The notes under the pieces were generated by a model, which was not told where the DNA came from, ran no database searches, and was given only the letters and a program-made list of their open reading frames with translations. A program made the position numbers and the translations under genes. A stretch of 40,977 bases of DNA, from assembly GCF_015999245.1 (NCBI RefSeq), contig NZ_JAEAMR010000010.1, forward strand, positions 656,836-697,812. Reading direction: 5' to 3'. Position 1 is the first letter of the stretch; each line of letters opens with the position of its first letter. The stretch is from Streptomyces sp. AV19. Lineage in GTDB: Bacteria > Actinomycetota > Actinomycetes > Streptomycetales > Streptomycetaceae. Below are positions 31,049 through 40,977 of the stretch, one piece after another.

Positions 31049-32140
31049 ATGTCCCGACTCGGCACGCTCGGCGCCCGGCTCTACCGAGGCGAGGTCGGCT
31101 ACGACTTCGTCGCCAAACGGAAGATCTGGTACGGCATCTCGATCCTCATCACCATCACGGCCATCGTCGGCCTGGCGGTGCGCGGCCTCAACATGGGCAT
31201 CGAGTTCTCCGGCGGCGCGGCCTTCAACACGCCCGCGACCTCGGTCTCCGCGGACGCCGCCAAGGAGACGGCGGAGTCCAGCTCGGGCCACACCGCGGTG
31301 GTCCAGAAGATGGGCGACAAGACCCTGCGCATCCAGGTCAGCGAGCTCACTCCCGAGCAGTCGCGCAAGACCCAGGACGCGCTGGCGAAGAAGCTCGGCG
31401 TCCCCACCCAGAAGATCAACACCGATATCGTCGGCCCCAGCTGGGGTGACGAGATCGCCAACAAGGCCTGGCAGGGGCTGGCGATCTTCATGATCCTCGT
31501 GGTGATCTACCTCGCCATCGCCTTCGAATGGCGCATGGCGCTGGCCGCCCTGATCGCGCTGATCCACGACCTCACCATCACCGTCGGCGTCTACGCCCTG
31601 GTCGGCTTCGAGGTCACCCCGGGCACCGTGATCGGTCTGCTGACGATCCTCGGTTACTCGCTCTACGACACCGTCGTCGTCTTCGACGGCCTGAAGGAGA
31701 GCGCGAAGGACATCACCAAGCAGACGCGCTTCACCTACAGCGAGATCGCCAACCGCAGCCTCAACGGCACCCTGGTGCGCTCCATCAACACCACGGTCGT
31801 CGCCCTGCTGCCGGTCGCCGGCCTGCTGTTCATCGGCGGCGGCTTCCTCGGCGCGGGCATGCTCAACGACATCTCGCTCGCCCTGTTCGTCGGCCTCGCG
31901 GCCGGTGCCTACTCCTCGATCTTCATCGCCACCCCGCTGGTCGCCGACCTCAAGGAGCGCGACCCGCAGATGAAGGCCCTGACCCAGCGGGTCAAGGCCA
32001 AGCGGGCCGCCCAGTCCGCCAAGGCGGACTCGGCCCAGGACGATCAGGAGACGACCGAGGACGAGCCGCAGGACGCGTCCCCGGCGGGCGTCGTGGGCCA
32101 GCGCCGTCAGACCGAGGGACGCAAGGGGAAGCGCCGATGA
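31049..32140 (+). CDS. secF: Protein translocase subunit SecF
   Basis: A 363-residue partner of SecD. The first helix is at ~25-45 (WYGISILITITAIVGLAVRG), followed by the LNMGIEFSGGAAFNTP P4 domain start. Five further helices follow, including FMILVVIYLAIAFEWRMALAALIALIHDLTITVGVYAL and the conserved LGYSLYDTVVVFDGLKE. The C-terminal ~50 residues are charged and unstructured. AAGGAGG lies 5 bases before ATG 31049. The stop overlaps the apt start by 4 bases (ATGA), tying the purine-salvage gene to the export operon. Confidence 0.95.
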   Translation: MSRLGTLGARLYRGEVGYDFVAKRKIWYGISILITITAIVGLAVRGLNMGIEFSGGAAFNTPATSVSADAAKETAESSSGHTAVVQKMGDKTLRIQVSELTPEQSRKTQDALAKKLGVPTQKINTDIVGPSWGDEIANKAWQGLAIFMILVVIYLAIAFEWRMALAALIALIHDLTITVGVYALVGFEVTPGTVIGLLTILGYSLYDTVVVFDGLKESAKDITKQTRFTYSEIANRSLNGTLVRSINTTVVALLPVAGLLFIGGGFLGAGMLNDISLALFVGLAAGAYSSIFIATPLVADLKERDPQMKALTQRVKAKRAAQSAKADSAQDDQETTEDEPQDASPAGVVGQRRQTEGRKGKRR

Positions 32141-32703
32141 CCGTCCAGCGCACCGAAGGCGCCGACGAGGCCTTGCGCGAGCTGCTGCTCAGCCGCATCC
32201 ACGACGTCCCCGACTACCCGAAGCCGGGCGTGGTGTTCAAGGACATCACCCCGCTGCTCGCCGACGCCGAGGCGTTCACCGCGCTCACCGACGCGTTCGC
32301 GGCCCTGTGCGAGCGCCACCGCGTGGACAAGATCGTCGGTCTGGAGGCGCGGGGATTCATCCTCGCGGCCCCCGTGGCCGTCCGCGCCGGCATCGGCTTC
32401 GTCCCCGTCCGCAAGGCCGGCAAGCTGCCCGGCGCCACGCTGCGCCAGGGGTACGAGCTGGAGTACGGCACGGCCGAGATAGAGATCCACGCCGAGGCCC
32501 TGGGCCGCGGCGAGCGGGTCCTCGTCATCGACGACGTCCTGGCCACCGGCGGCACCGCCGAGGCGTCCCTCCAGCTGATCCGCCGCGCCGGCGCCGAGGT
32601 GGCGGGCGTCGCGGTCCTCATGGAGCTGGGCTTCCTCGACGGCCGGGCACGTCTGGCGGACGCCCTGGGCGGCGCTCCGCTGGAGGCGCTGATCCGCGTC
32701 TGA
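32137..32703 (+). CDS. apt: Adenine phosphoribosyltransferase
   Basis: A 188-residue type I phosphoribosyltransferase converting adenine and PRPP to AMP. The PRPP-binding motif is VLVIDDVLATGGTAEA. The N-terminal hood contains DYPKPGVVFKDITPLL and the flexible loop RKAGKLPGATLRQGYELEYG, both diagnostic of Apt. It is coupled to secF, and rel follows after a terminator. The order secDF-apt-rel is widespread in actinobacteria and other bacteria, linking adenine salvage and (p)ppGpp metabolism by location. Confidence 0.95.
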   Translation: MTVQRTEGADEALRELLLSRIHDVPDYPKPGVVFKDITPLLADAEAFTALTDAFAALCERHRVDKIVGLEARGFILAAPVAVRAGIGFVPVRKAGKLPGATLRQGYELEYGTAEIEIHAEALGRGERVLVIDDVLATGGTAEASLQLIRRAGAEVAGVAVLMELGFLDGRARLADALGGAPLEALIRV

Positions 32704-32718
32704 CACGGCACCGAAGCA

Positions 32719-32759
32719 CACGGAGCGGGCCCCGGGAGAACCCCGGGGCCCGCTCCGTG
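32719..32759 (+). terminator. Terminator after apt
   Basis: A perfect 18-pair stem (32719-32736 with 32742-32759), beginning CACGGAGCGGGCCCCGGG, closes a 5-base loop. It is the longest perfect stem in the window and ends the yajC/secDF-apt unit. Confidence 0.75.
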
Positions 32760-32860
32760 CGTCCTTGACGCCGCCGGGCGGGAGGCACCTCCCCGGCCCG
32801 GATCGATACCATGGCAGTCCGGACCTGATCGGGGGGCCGGACCCCGCATGAGGAGTGCTC

Positions 32861-35335
<2,475 letters not shown>

Positions 35336-35340
35336 CAAGA

Positions 35341-35375
35341 GGAACGGCCCCCGGCGGATCGCCGGGGGCCGTTCC
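35341..35375. terminator. Bidirectional terminator between rel and the DUF349 gene
   Basis: A perfect 15-pair stem, GGAACGGCCCCCGGC (35341-35355) with 35361-35375, closes the loop GGATC. It starts 5 bases after the rel stop and ends 15 bases before the convergent gene's stop, so it serves both. Confidence 0.75.
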
Positions 35376-35390
35376 CATGTCGCCGGTACG

Positions 35391-36620
35391 TCAGCCGCCG
35401 AACTCCTCCAGGCCCTTCAGCGCCTGGTCCAGCAGCGCCTTGCGGCCCTCGAGCTCCTTGGCGAGCTTGTCGGCCTTGGCGTCATTGCCCGCGGCACGCG
35501 CCTTGGCGATCTGGTCCTGGAGCTTGTCCACCGCGTCCTGGAGCTGCCCGGTCAGGCCGGCCGCACGGGCCCGCGCCTCCGGGTTCGTCCGCCGCCACTC
35601 GGCCTCCTCGGCCTCCTGGATGGCGCGCTCGACCGCGTGCATCCGGCCCTCGATCTTCGGCCGGGCGTCCCGCGGCACATGGCCGATGGCCTCCCAGCGC
35701 TCGTTGACCGAACGGAACGCCGCCCGGGCCGCCTTGAGGTCGGTGACCGGAAGCAGCTTCTCCGCCTCGGTGACCAGCTCCTCCTTGAGCGTCAGGTTGC
35801 CCTGCTGCTCGGCGTCGCGCTCCGCGAACACCTCGCTGCGCGCCTGGAAGAAGACGTCCTGCGCGCCGCGGAAGCGGGCCCACAGCTCGTCCTCCGCCTC
35901 GCGCTGTGCGCGGCCCGCGGCCTTCCACTCGGTCATCAGATCCCGGTACCGCGCGGCGGTCGCGCCCCAGTCTGTGGACCCGGACAGCGCCTCCGCCTCG
36001 GCGACCAGCTTCTCCTTGACCTTGCGGGCGTCCTCGCGCTGCGCGTCCAGCGACGCGAAGTGCGCCTTGCGCCGCTTGGAGAACGCCGAGCGGGCGTGCG
36101 AGAAGCGGTGCCACAGCTCGTCGTCCGTCTTGCGGTCGAGCCGGGGCAGGCCCTTCCAGATGTCGACCAGGGCCCGCAGACGCTCGCCGGCCGACCGCCA
36201 CTGCTCGCTGGCCGCCAGCTCCTCGGCCTCGGCGACGAGCGCCTCCTTGGCCGTACGGGCCTCCTCGGACTGCTTCGCCTTGGCCGCCTTGCGCTCCTCG
36301 CGGCGCGACTCGACCGTGGCGACCAGCTTGTCCAGCCGCTCCCGGAGCGCCGCCAGGTCACCGACGGCGTGGTGCTCGTCCACCTGCGTCCGCAGATGGT
36401 CGACGGCGGCCATCGCGTCCTTGGCCGACAGATCCGTGGTCCTGACCCGGCGTTCGAGGAGGCCGATCTCCACGACCAGGCCCTCGTACTTGCGCTCGAA
36501 GTAGGCAAGGGCCTCCTCGGGGCTCCCCGCCTGCCACGAGCCGACGACCTTCTCGCCGTCGGCGGTACGCACGTACACCGTCCCCGTCTCATCGACGCGG
36601 CCCCACGGGTCGCTGCTCAC
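35391..36620 (-). CDS. DUF349 repeat, coiled-coil protein
   Basis: A 409-residue, highly charged helical protein. After an N-terminal ~60-residue domain (WGRVDETGTVYVRTADGEKVVGSW, ending in LAYFERKYEGL), it carries repeats of ~70 residues of the DUF349 type. These contain motifs such as WRSAGERLRALVDIWKGLPRLDRKTDDELWHRF, the second copy with LMTEWKAAGRAQREAEDELWARF, and a third ending in FRSVNERWEAIGHVPR. The C-terminus is a Lys/Glu coiled coil. Cytoplasmic, function unknown; a scaffolding or nucleic-acid-binding role is possible. GTG 36620 has GGAGG 5 bases upstream and was chosen over further upstream in-frame codons. Its transcription unit may include the cyclophilin gene upstream. Confidence 0.85.
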   Translation of the reverse strand: MSSDPWGRVDETGTVYVRTADGEKVVGSWQAGSPEEALAYFERKYEGLVVEIGLLERRVRTTDLSAKDAMAAVDHLRTQVDEHHAVGDLAALRERLDKLVATVESRREERKAAKAKQSEEARTAKEALVAEAEELAASEQWRSAGERLRALVDIWKGLPRLDRKTDDELWHRFSHARSAFSKRRKAHFASLDAQREDARKVKEKLVAEAEALSGSTDWGATAARYRDLMTEWKAAGRAQREAEDELWARFRGAQDVFFQARSEVFAERDAEQQGNLTLKEELVTEAEKLLPVTDLKAARAAFRSVNERWEAIGHVPRDARPKIEGRMHAVERAIQEAEEAEWRRTNPEARARAAGLTGQLQDAVDKLQDQIAKARAAGNDAKADKLAKELEGRKALLDQALKGLEEFGG

Positions 36621-36878
36621 AGCGCCTCCTCCACATGATGCCGGGGCCGGCTCGCGGCCCGCGCGCATCGTCCACAGTTGTCCCGGCAGGGCCGCGCCCC
36701 GCCCGGTCCGGCGGCTTGATCCATTGACTGCCGATTGGTGCTGTTCGGGTGCCCCGCAGCCGCCGGGAGCAGGCACCCTGCACAACGCCAACATAGGCGA
36801 ACGGCGGCCCGGCTGTCCGTATCCCGCGAGCGAAATTTCGCCGTCCGGCCACGGGTTGCGGAGCGCGCGGGCACCGGC

Positions 36879-37736
36879 TCAGGACTTGGTGACCGTCGCC
36901 TTGTCGATCACGGCCGTCGCGTTGGGCGGACCGTCGGTGCCGCCGCCCTGCACACCGGCGTCCGCGATCTTCTTGAGGGTCTTCATGCCCTCGGCGCCGA
37001 TCGTGCCGAGCGGCGTGTAGTCCGGCGCCAGCGGGCTGTCCTTGTAGACGAGGAAGAACTGGCTGCCGGTCGAGTGCGGGGCCTGGGTCTTGGCCATCGC
37101 GACGGTGCCGGCCGGGTAGATCTTCATCCCCGCCTTCTTCATCTCCGCGTCCGAAGGATCCTTGAGGACCGGGTCCTTGAGGTTCTCCTCGGCCAGCGTG
37201 TAGCCCGGGCCGCCCTGGCCGTTGCCCTGCGGGTCGCCGCACTGCAGGACGAAGATGCCGCCGCTGGTGAGCCGGTGGCACTTGGTGTGGTCCAGATACC
37301 CCTGGGCCGCGAGGAAGTTGAAGGAGTTGACCGTGTGCGGGGCCTTCGCCGCGTCCATCTTCAGGTCGATGGTGCCGCACGTGGTCTTGAGGTTCATCGC
37401 GTAGCCGGCCGACTTGTCGATGGTCATCTCCGGCTCCTTCTTCCACGTCTTCGTGGCGGGGGAGCCGGGGGCCGGCTTGGCGCAGGGGTCCGGGCCCTTG
37501 GTGGGGGTGGGAAGGTCGCTCGGCGTGGAGCCGGCCGAGGTCTTCTTCCCGTCGTCCCCACCGCCCAGGGCGCCGGCCGCGTACGCGGTGGCGCCCGCGG
37601 CGACCACCACGGCGAGGCCGGCCGCGATCACCGCGTTCCGGCGCCGGGCCTTGCGGCGCTCCGCCTCGCGGCGCTGCTGCTGCCGCTCGAACTTCTCCCG
37701 GGCGAGCTGCCGCCGCCGCTGCTCGTTACTGACCAC
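36879..37736 (-). CDS. Membrane-anchored cyclophilin-type peptidyl-prolyl isomerase
   Basis: A 285-residue protein. A very basic cytosolic N-terminus (RRRQLAREKFERQQQRREAE, residues ~5-30) precedes one membrane helix (~36-58, NAVIAAGLAVVVAAGATAYAAG). A Pro/Ser/Lys linker follows, then an extracytoplasmic cyclophilin domain (~115-285) with TTCGTIDLKMDAAKAPHTVNSFNFL, FVLQCGDPQGNGQGGPGYTLAEE and AMAKTQAPHSTGSQFFLVY. In canonical cyclophilins the catalytic arginine is in the FHR(V/I) segment; here the matching stretch is CHRLTSGGIFVLQCGD, retaining the arginine. It should assist folding of exported proteins. GTG 37736 has GAGGAG about 10 bases upstream. Confidence 0.88.
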   Translation of the reverse strand: MVSNEQRRRQLAREKFERQQQRREAERRKARRRNAVIAAGLAVVVAAGATAYAAGALGGGDDGKKTSAGSTPSDLPTPTKGPDPCAKPAPGSPATKTWKKEPEMTIDKSAGYAMNLKTTCGTIDLKMDAAKAPHTVNSFNFLAAQGYLDHTKCHRLTSGGIFVLQCGDPQGNGQGGPGYTLAEENLKDPVLKDPSDAEMKKAGMKIYPAGTVAMAKTQAPHSTGSQFFLVYKDSPLAPDYTPLGTIGAEGMKTLKKIADAGVQGGGTDGPPNATAVIDKATVTKS

Positions 37737-37927
37737 CGGGTCGTCTCCTCGTGCTTCTCGTCCGTCGCTCGTCCGTGGTGAGCCGCGTGTTGCGAGTGTG
37801 CCCGTACCGTATACGGGTTCGCGGCCCCGTACCCGCCGCCGGTAGGCTCTGAACCGGCCGAGGTACCGAAAGGGCACGCCCACCGGGCCTCCGCCGCGTC
37901 GATGCAGGCCGACATTTAAGGACGAAC

Positions 37928-38638
37928 GTGCTGATTGCCGGGTTCCCCGCCGGGGCCTGGGGGACCAATTGTTATCTGGTCGCCCCCGCCGCGGGCGAGG
38001 AGTGCGTGATCATCGACCCGGGCCACCAGGCCGCCCAGGGAGTCGAGGAGACGCTCAGGAAGCATCGGCTCAAGCCCGTCGCCGTCGTCCTCACCCACGG
38101 CCACATCGACCACGTCGCGTCGGTGGTGCCGGTGTGCGGCGCCCACGACGTCCCCGCCTGGATCCACCCCGCCGACCGGTACATGATGAGCGACCCCGAA
38201 AAGGCGCTCGGCCGGTCCATCGGGGCGCAGCTCCTGGGGGAGCTGACGGTGGGGGAGCCGGACGACCTCAAGGAGCTCTCCGATGGCAGCACGCTGGAGC
38301 TGGCGGGGCTGGAGTTCTCCGTCGCGCACGCGCCCGGCCATACCAAGGGGTCGGTGACCTTCCGGATGCCCGAGACCGCCGAGATCCCCTCGGTCTTCTT
38401 CTCGGGTGACCTGTTGTTCGCCGGCTCCATCGGACGCACCGACCTGCCGGGCGGTGACCACGCCGAGATGCTGCGGTCGCTGGCACGCGTGTGCCTGCCG
38501 CTCGACGACTCGACCGTGGTCCTCTCCGGCCACGGCCCCCAGACGACCATCGGCCAGGAGCGCGCCGCCAACCCGTATCTCCGCGAGGTGGCCGCCGGCC
38601 AGGGAGCCGGATCCCCGGCTCCGCGACGAGGAATGTGA
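37928..38638 (+). CDS. Metallo-beta-lactamase-fold hydrolase (glyoxalase II-like)
   Basis: A 236-residue MBL-fold hydrolase. The metal motif is complete: T-H57-G-H59-I-D61-H62, then H in APGHTKGS and D in FFSGDLLFAGSIGRTD, and a final H in VVLSGHGPQT. The compact size and GTNCYLV/IIDPG start resemble the glyoxalase II/hydroxyacylglutathione hydrolase branch. Since actinobacteria use mycothiol, a thioester substrate other than glutathione is likely if that branch is correct. GTG 37928 follows AAGGA by 5 bases. It is 11 bases from hisS, and the pair is probably cotranscribed. Confidence 0.85.
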   Translation: MLIAGFPAGAWGTNCYLVAPAAGEECVIIDPGHQAAQGVEETLRKHRLKPVAVVLTHGHIDHVASVVPVCGAHDVPAWIHPADRYMMSDPEKALGRSIGAQLLGELTVGEPDDLKELSDGSTLELAGLEFSVAHAPGHTKGSVTFRMPETAEIPSVFFSGDLLFAGSIGRTDLPGGDHAEMLRSLARVCLPLDDSTVVLSGHGPQTTIGQERAANPYLREVAAGQGAGSPAPRRGM

Positions 38639-38649
38639 CGAAAGCTTCC

Positions 38650-39912
38650 GTGAGCACCTTCAAGGCCCCCAAGGGCACCTACGACCTCCTGCCCCCCGAC
38701 TCGGCGACCTACCTCGCCGTGCGCGAGGCGATCTCCGCGCCGCTGCGCCGCGCCGGCTACGGCTACGTCGAGACCCCCGGTTTCGAGCAGGTCGAGCTGT
38801 TCTCCCGCGGCGTCGGCGAGTCCACCGACATCGTGACCAAGGAGATGTACACCCTCACCACGCGCGGCGGCGACGAGCTGGCACTGCGCCCCGAGGGCAC
38901 CGCCTCCGTGCTGCGCGCCGCGCTGGAGGCCAGCCTCCACAAGGCCGGCAACCTGCCCGTCAAGCTCTGGTACTCCGGCTCGTACTACCGCTACGAGCGC
39001 CCGCAGGCCGGCCGTTACCGGCACTTCTCCCAGGTCGGCGCCGAGGCCATCGGCGCCGAGGACCCGGCGCTGGACGCCGAGCTGATCATCCTGGCCGTCG
39101 ACGCGTACCGGTCGCTGGGCCTTACGAACTTCCGCCTGCTGCTCAACTCGCTGGGCGACAAGGAGTGCCGTCCCGCCTACCGGGCCGCGCTCCAGGAGTT
39201 CCTGCGCGGGCTCGACCTGGACGAGGACACCCGCCGCCGCATCGACATCAACCCGCTGCGGGTCCTCGACGACAAGCGCGAGTCCGTCCAGAAGCAGCTG
39301 GTCGGCGCCCCCATGCTCCGCGACCACCTCTGCGAGGCGTGCAAGGAGTACCACGAGCGGGTGCGCGAGCTGCTGACCGCGGCGGGCGTCGCCTTCGAGG
39401 ACGACGAGAAGCTGGTCCGCGGCCTCGACTACTACACGCGCACCACCTTCGAGTTCGTCCACGACGGCCTGGGCTCGCAGTCCGCGGTGGGCGGCGGCGG
39501 CCGTTACGACGGGCTGTCCGAGATGATCGGCGGCCCGGCGCTGCCGTCCGTCGGCTGGGCGCTCGGCGTGGACCGCACGGTGCTGGCGCTCAAGGCCGAG
39601 GGCATCGAGCTCGCGCTGCCCGCGCCGACCCAGGTGTACGCGGTGCCGCTGGGCGAGGAGGCCCGCGGGACCCTCTTCGGTCTGGTCACCGAGCTGCGCC
39701 GGGCCGGCGTCGCCACGGACTTCGCCTTCGGCGGCAAGGGCCTGAAGAACGCCATGAAGTCGGCCAACCGCTCGGGCGCCCGCTACGCGCTGGTCGCCGG
39801 CGAACGGGACCTGGCCGAGGGCGTGGTGCAGCTGAAGGACCTGGAGAGCGGCGAGCAGACCGCGATCGCGCTCGACACCGTCGTGAGTGAACTCCTGGCC
39901 AAGCAGGGCTGA
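38650..39912 (+). CDS. hisS: Histidyl-tRNA synthetase
   Basis: A 420-residue class II synthetase that charges tRNA-His. The start STFKAPKGTYDLLPP is the standard N-terminus. Motif 1 lies in YGYVETPGFEQVELF, motif 2 spans ELALRPEGTASVLRA to SYYRYERPQAGRYRHFSQVG, the histidine-specific segment is LVRGLDYYTRTTFEF and motif 3 lies in LPSVGWALGVDRTVLAL. The C-terminal anticodon-binding domain completes it. GTG 38650 gives the family N-terminus, although GTG 38635 (5 codons earlier) has the better placed GAGGAA and overlaps the previous stop. Confidence 0.96.
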   Translation: MSTFKAPKGTYDLLPPDSATYLAVREAISAPLRRAGYGYVETPGFEQVELFSRGVGESTDIVTKEMYTLTTRGGDELALRPEGTASVLRAALEASLHKAGNLPVKLWYSGSYYRYERPQAGRYRHFSQVGAEAIGAEDPALDAELIILAVDAYRSLGLTNFRLLLNSLGDKECRPAYRAALQEFLRGLDLDEDTRRRIDINPLRVLDDKRESVQKQLVGAPMLRDHLCEACKEYHERVRELLTAAGVAFEDDEKLVRGLDYYTRTTFEFVHDGLGSQSAVGGGGRYDGLSEMIGGPALPSVGWALGVDRTVLALKAEGIELALPAPTQVYAVPLGEEARGTLFGLVTELRRAGVATDFAFGGKGLKNAMKSANRSGARYALVAGERDLAEGVVQLKDLESGEQTAIALDTVVSELLAKQG

Positions 39913-39973
39913 TTGCGCACGCCCTGGTGCACAATGGGCGACACCGCGACCGACTGATGGGAACTACGGCACT

Positions 39974-40633
39974 ATGACGACCTCGGCCCTTGACCGTTCC
40001 GACACCGACGGAGTGGAGCGGGGCGGTCCCGCTCCGGGTGCGGTGGGCGGCAGCCGTGCGTTCGCGCTGCTGCTGGTCGTCACGGGGGCGCTGGGGCTGC
40101 TGGCCGCCTGGGTCATCATGCTCGACAAGAACAAGATCCTTGAGGCCAAGGCGGTCGGCAAGACCTTCACCCCCGGGTGCAGCCTCAACCCGATCGTCTC
40201 CTGCGGCAACATCATGGAGAGCGACCAGGCACAGGCCTTCGGGTTCCCCAACCCGATGCTCGGCCTGGTCGCCTACGGCGTGATCATCGCCATCGGCCTG
40301 GCGCTGCTCGGCGGGGCCCGCTTCCCGCGCTGGTACTGGCTGGGCATGGAGGCGGGCACGCTCTTCGGCGTCGGGTTCTGCAGCTGGCTGCAGTACGAGT
40401 CGCTGTACGTCATCGGCTCGCTGTGCCTGTGGTGCTGCCTGGCCTGGGTCGCGACCATCGTCATGTTCTGCTACGTGACCGTGCAGAACATCCGGCACCG
40501 CTTCATCCCGCTGCCGGACGGGGCGCGGCGTGCGGTGCTGGAGTTCCACTGGGTGGTGCCGGTGCTGTGGACCGGCATCATCGGGCTGCTGATCCTCACC
40601 AACTGGTGGTCGTTCTGGACGGGCCAGTCCTGA
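39974..40633 (+). CDS. Vitamin K epoxide reductase (VKOR) family protein
   Basis: A 219-residue membrane protein with four or five helices. The redox centre CLWC is at 151-154 (SLCLWCCLAW) and the loop cysteines C69 and C77 are in PGCSLNPIVSCGN, spaced as in VKOR enzymes. In bacteria VKOR reoxidises a DsbA-like partner using quinone and so drives disulfide formation outside the cell. The DsbA-like protein at 3262-3780 lacks a signal peptide and is not an obvious partner. ATG 39974 begins MTTSALDRSDTDG and has GGGAA 9 bases upstream. Confidence 0.9.
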   Translation: MTTSALDRSDTDGVERGGPAPGAVGGSRAFALLLVVTGALGLLAAWVIMLDKNKILEAKAVGKTFTPGCSLNPIVSCGNIMESDQAQAFGFPNPMLGLVAYGVIIAIGLALLGGARFPRWYWLGMEAGTLFGVGFCSWLQYESLYVIGSLCLWCCLAWVATIVMFCYVTVQNIRHRFIPLPDGARRAVLEFHWVVPVLWTGIIGLLILTNWWSFWTGQS

Positions 40634-40683
40634 TCCGTTCCCTGCCCGGGTCCGCTGTCAGTGGGGTGGCTTAGGGTTTCGGT

Positions 40684-40977
40684 GTGGAGCCCGACCTGTT
40701 CACCGCAGCCGCAGAGGACCGCCAGGAGAAGGATCCGGCGAGCAGTCCGCTGGCCGTCCGCATGCGCCCCCGCACCCTCGACGAGGTCGTGGGGCAGCAG
40801 CACCTGCTCAAGCCGGGCTCGCCGCTGCGCAGGCTGGTGGGGGAGGGCAGCGGCGGCCCCGCCCGGGCCGCCGCGGGGGTGCGCTGGGGGCCCCCCCGCC
40901 GCGGCCACACCCCCCCCGCGGGAGTCGTCAGCCACGCCCCCAACAAACCCGTAGTAGAGCAAAACCCGATAAACGCC
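40684..40977 (+). CDS. rarA: Replication-associated recombination protein RarA (MgsA), N-terminal part, error-rich end
   Basis: The first 98 codons of an AAA+ recombination factor. Residues 1-57 (MEPDLFTAAAEDRQEKDPAS, then PLAVRMRPRTLDEVVGQQHLL and GSPLRRLVGEG) are exactly what I expect of Streptomyces RarA. From about residue 60 the sequence degrades while staying in frame: the Walker A region reads WGPPRRGHTPPA where WGPPGTGKTTLA is expected, and VVSHAPNKP stands where VVSKATNKR is expected. The window end cuts the gene. GTG 40684 has a TAGGGT element 6 bases upstream and may be leaderless. The gene call is firm; the last ~110 bases should not be trusted. Confidence 0.85.
   Translation, partial: MEPDLFTAAAEDRQEKDPASSPLAVRMRPRTLDEVVGQQHLLKPGSPLRRLVGEGSGGPARAAAGVRWGPPRRGHTPPAGVVSHAPNKPVVEQNPINA

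Noticed and set aside
37801..37817. Palindrome CCGTATACGG between the cyclophilin and MBL-fold genes as an operator
   Set aside because: Only 10 bases and a single copy. It may simply include a -10 element for the minus-strand gene, and no regulator can be linked to it.

Overview
The window is high-GC actinobacterial DNA, almost certainly Streptomyces or a very close relative. The evidence is an SsgB sporulation protein, GTG/TTG starts with GGAGG-type ribosome binding sites or leaderless starts, C/G third-position codon bias, a PI-mannoside cluster (pgsA-patA-pimA), and a Rel protein, VKOR-family protein and EF-G-like protein of actinobacterial type. It is ordinary chromosomal core. I see no insertion sequence, integrase, prophage, CRISPR array, rRNA or biosynthetic gene cluster. 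It looks like a whole draft contig: it begins inside a tRNA-Val gene that is repeated a few bases further on, and its last ~110 bases look error-rich.

Layout. 1-328: a minus-strand tRNA cluster (Gly-Cys-Val-Val, the last one cut by the window edge). 523-2402: a pabB-like/pabC-like pair for p-aminobenzoate synthesis. 2444-5169: a tandem GNAT acetyltransferase, a DsbA-like thiol oxidoreductase, two small membrane proteins and a CGNR zinc-finger regulator. 5397-5810: ssgB. 6132-6862: two identical tRNA-Val(CAC) genes flanking an SRPBCC gene. 6921-9533: a DnaQ-like exonuclease divergent from a two-gene operon made of a DUF4365 protein (PD-(D/E)xK-like) and an unrecognised protein with a possible OB-fold end; this is the least understood part. 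9617-14345: thrS, a HIT-family Ap4A phosphorylase-like gene, then an operon of a deacetylase-like lipoprotein and a beta-propeller lipoprotein. 14355-18375 (minus): a large unknown membrane protein and an EF-G-like GTPase. 18687-21522: pgsA-patA-pimA, overlapping genes that make PI phosphate and mannosylate and acylate it. 21523-23436: a gene-poor stretch with tandem duplications, a multi-pass membrane protein and a LemA-like protein. 23570-25174: pdxS and pdxT (PLP synthase). 25235-28461: yebC and ruvC-ruvA-ruvB (Holliday junction processing). 28626-32703: yajC-secD-secF (Sec accessory complex) and apt. 32861-35335: bifunctional (p)ppGpp synthetase/hydrolase rel. 35391-37736 (minus): a DUF349 coiled-coil protein and a membrane-anchored cyclophilin. 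37928-40633: a metallo-beta-lactamase-fold hydrolase, hisS and a VKOR-family protein. 40684-end: the start of rarA.

Many gene groups are closed by perfect GC-rich hairpins with little or no U-tract, as is usual in Streptomyces, and translational coupling through 1-4 base stop/start overlaps is frequent. The genes serve tRNA supply and charging, folate and B6 cofactors, membrane phosphoinositides, protein export, DNA repair and the stringent response. Without searches, the points most worth a second look are the DUF4365 operon, the deacetylase-like and EF-G-like proteins that lack canonical active-site signatures, the palindromic site before pdxS, and the probable sequence errors at the right end.
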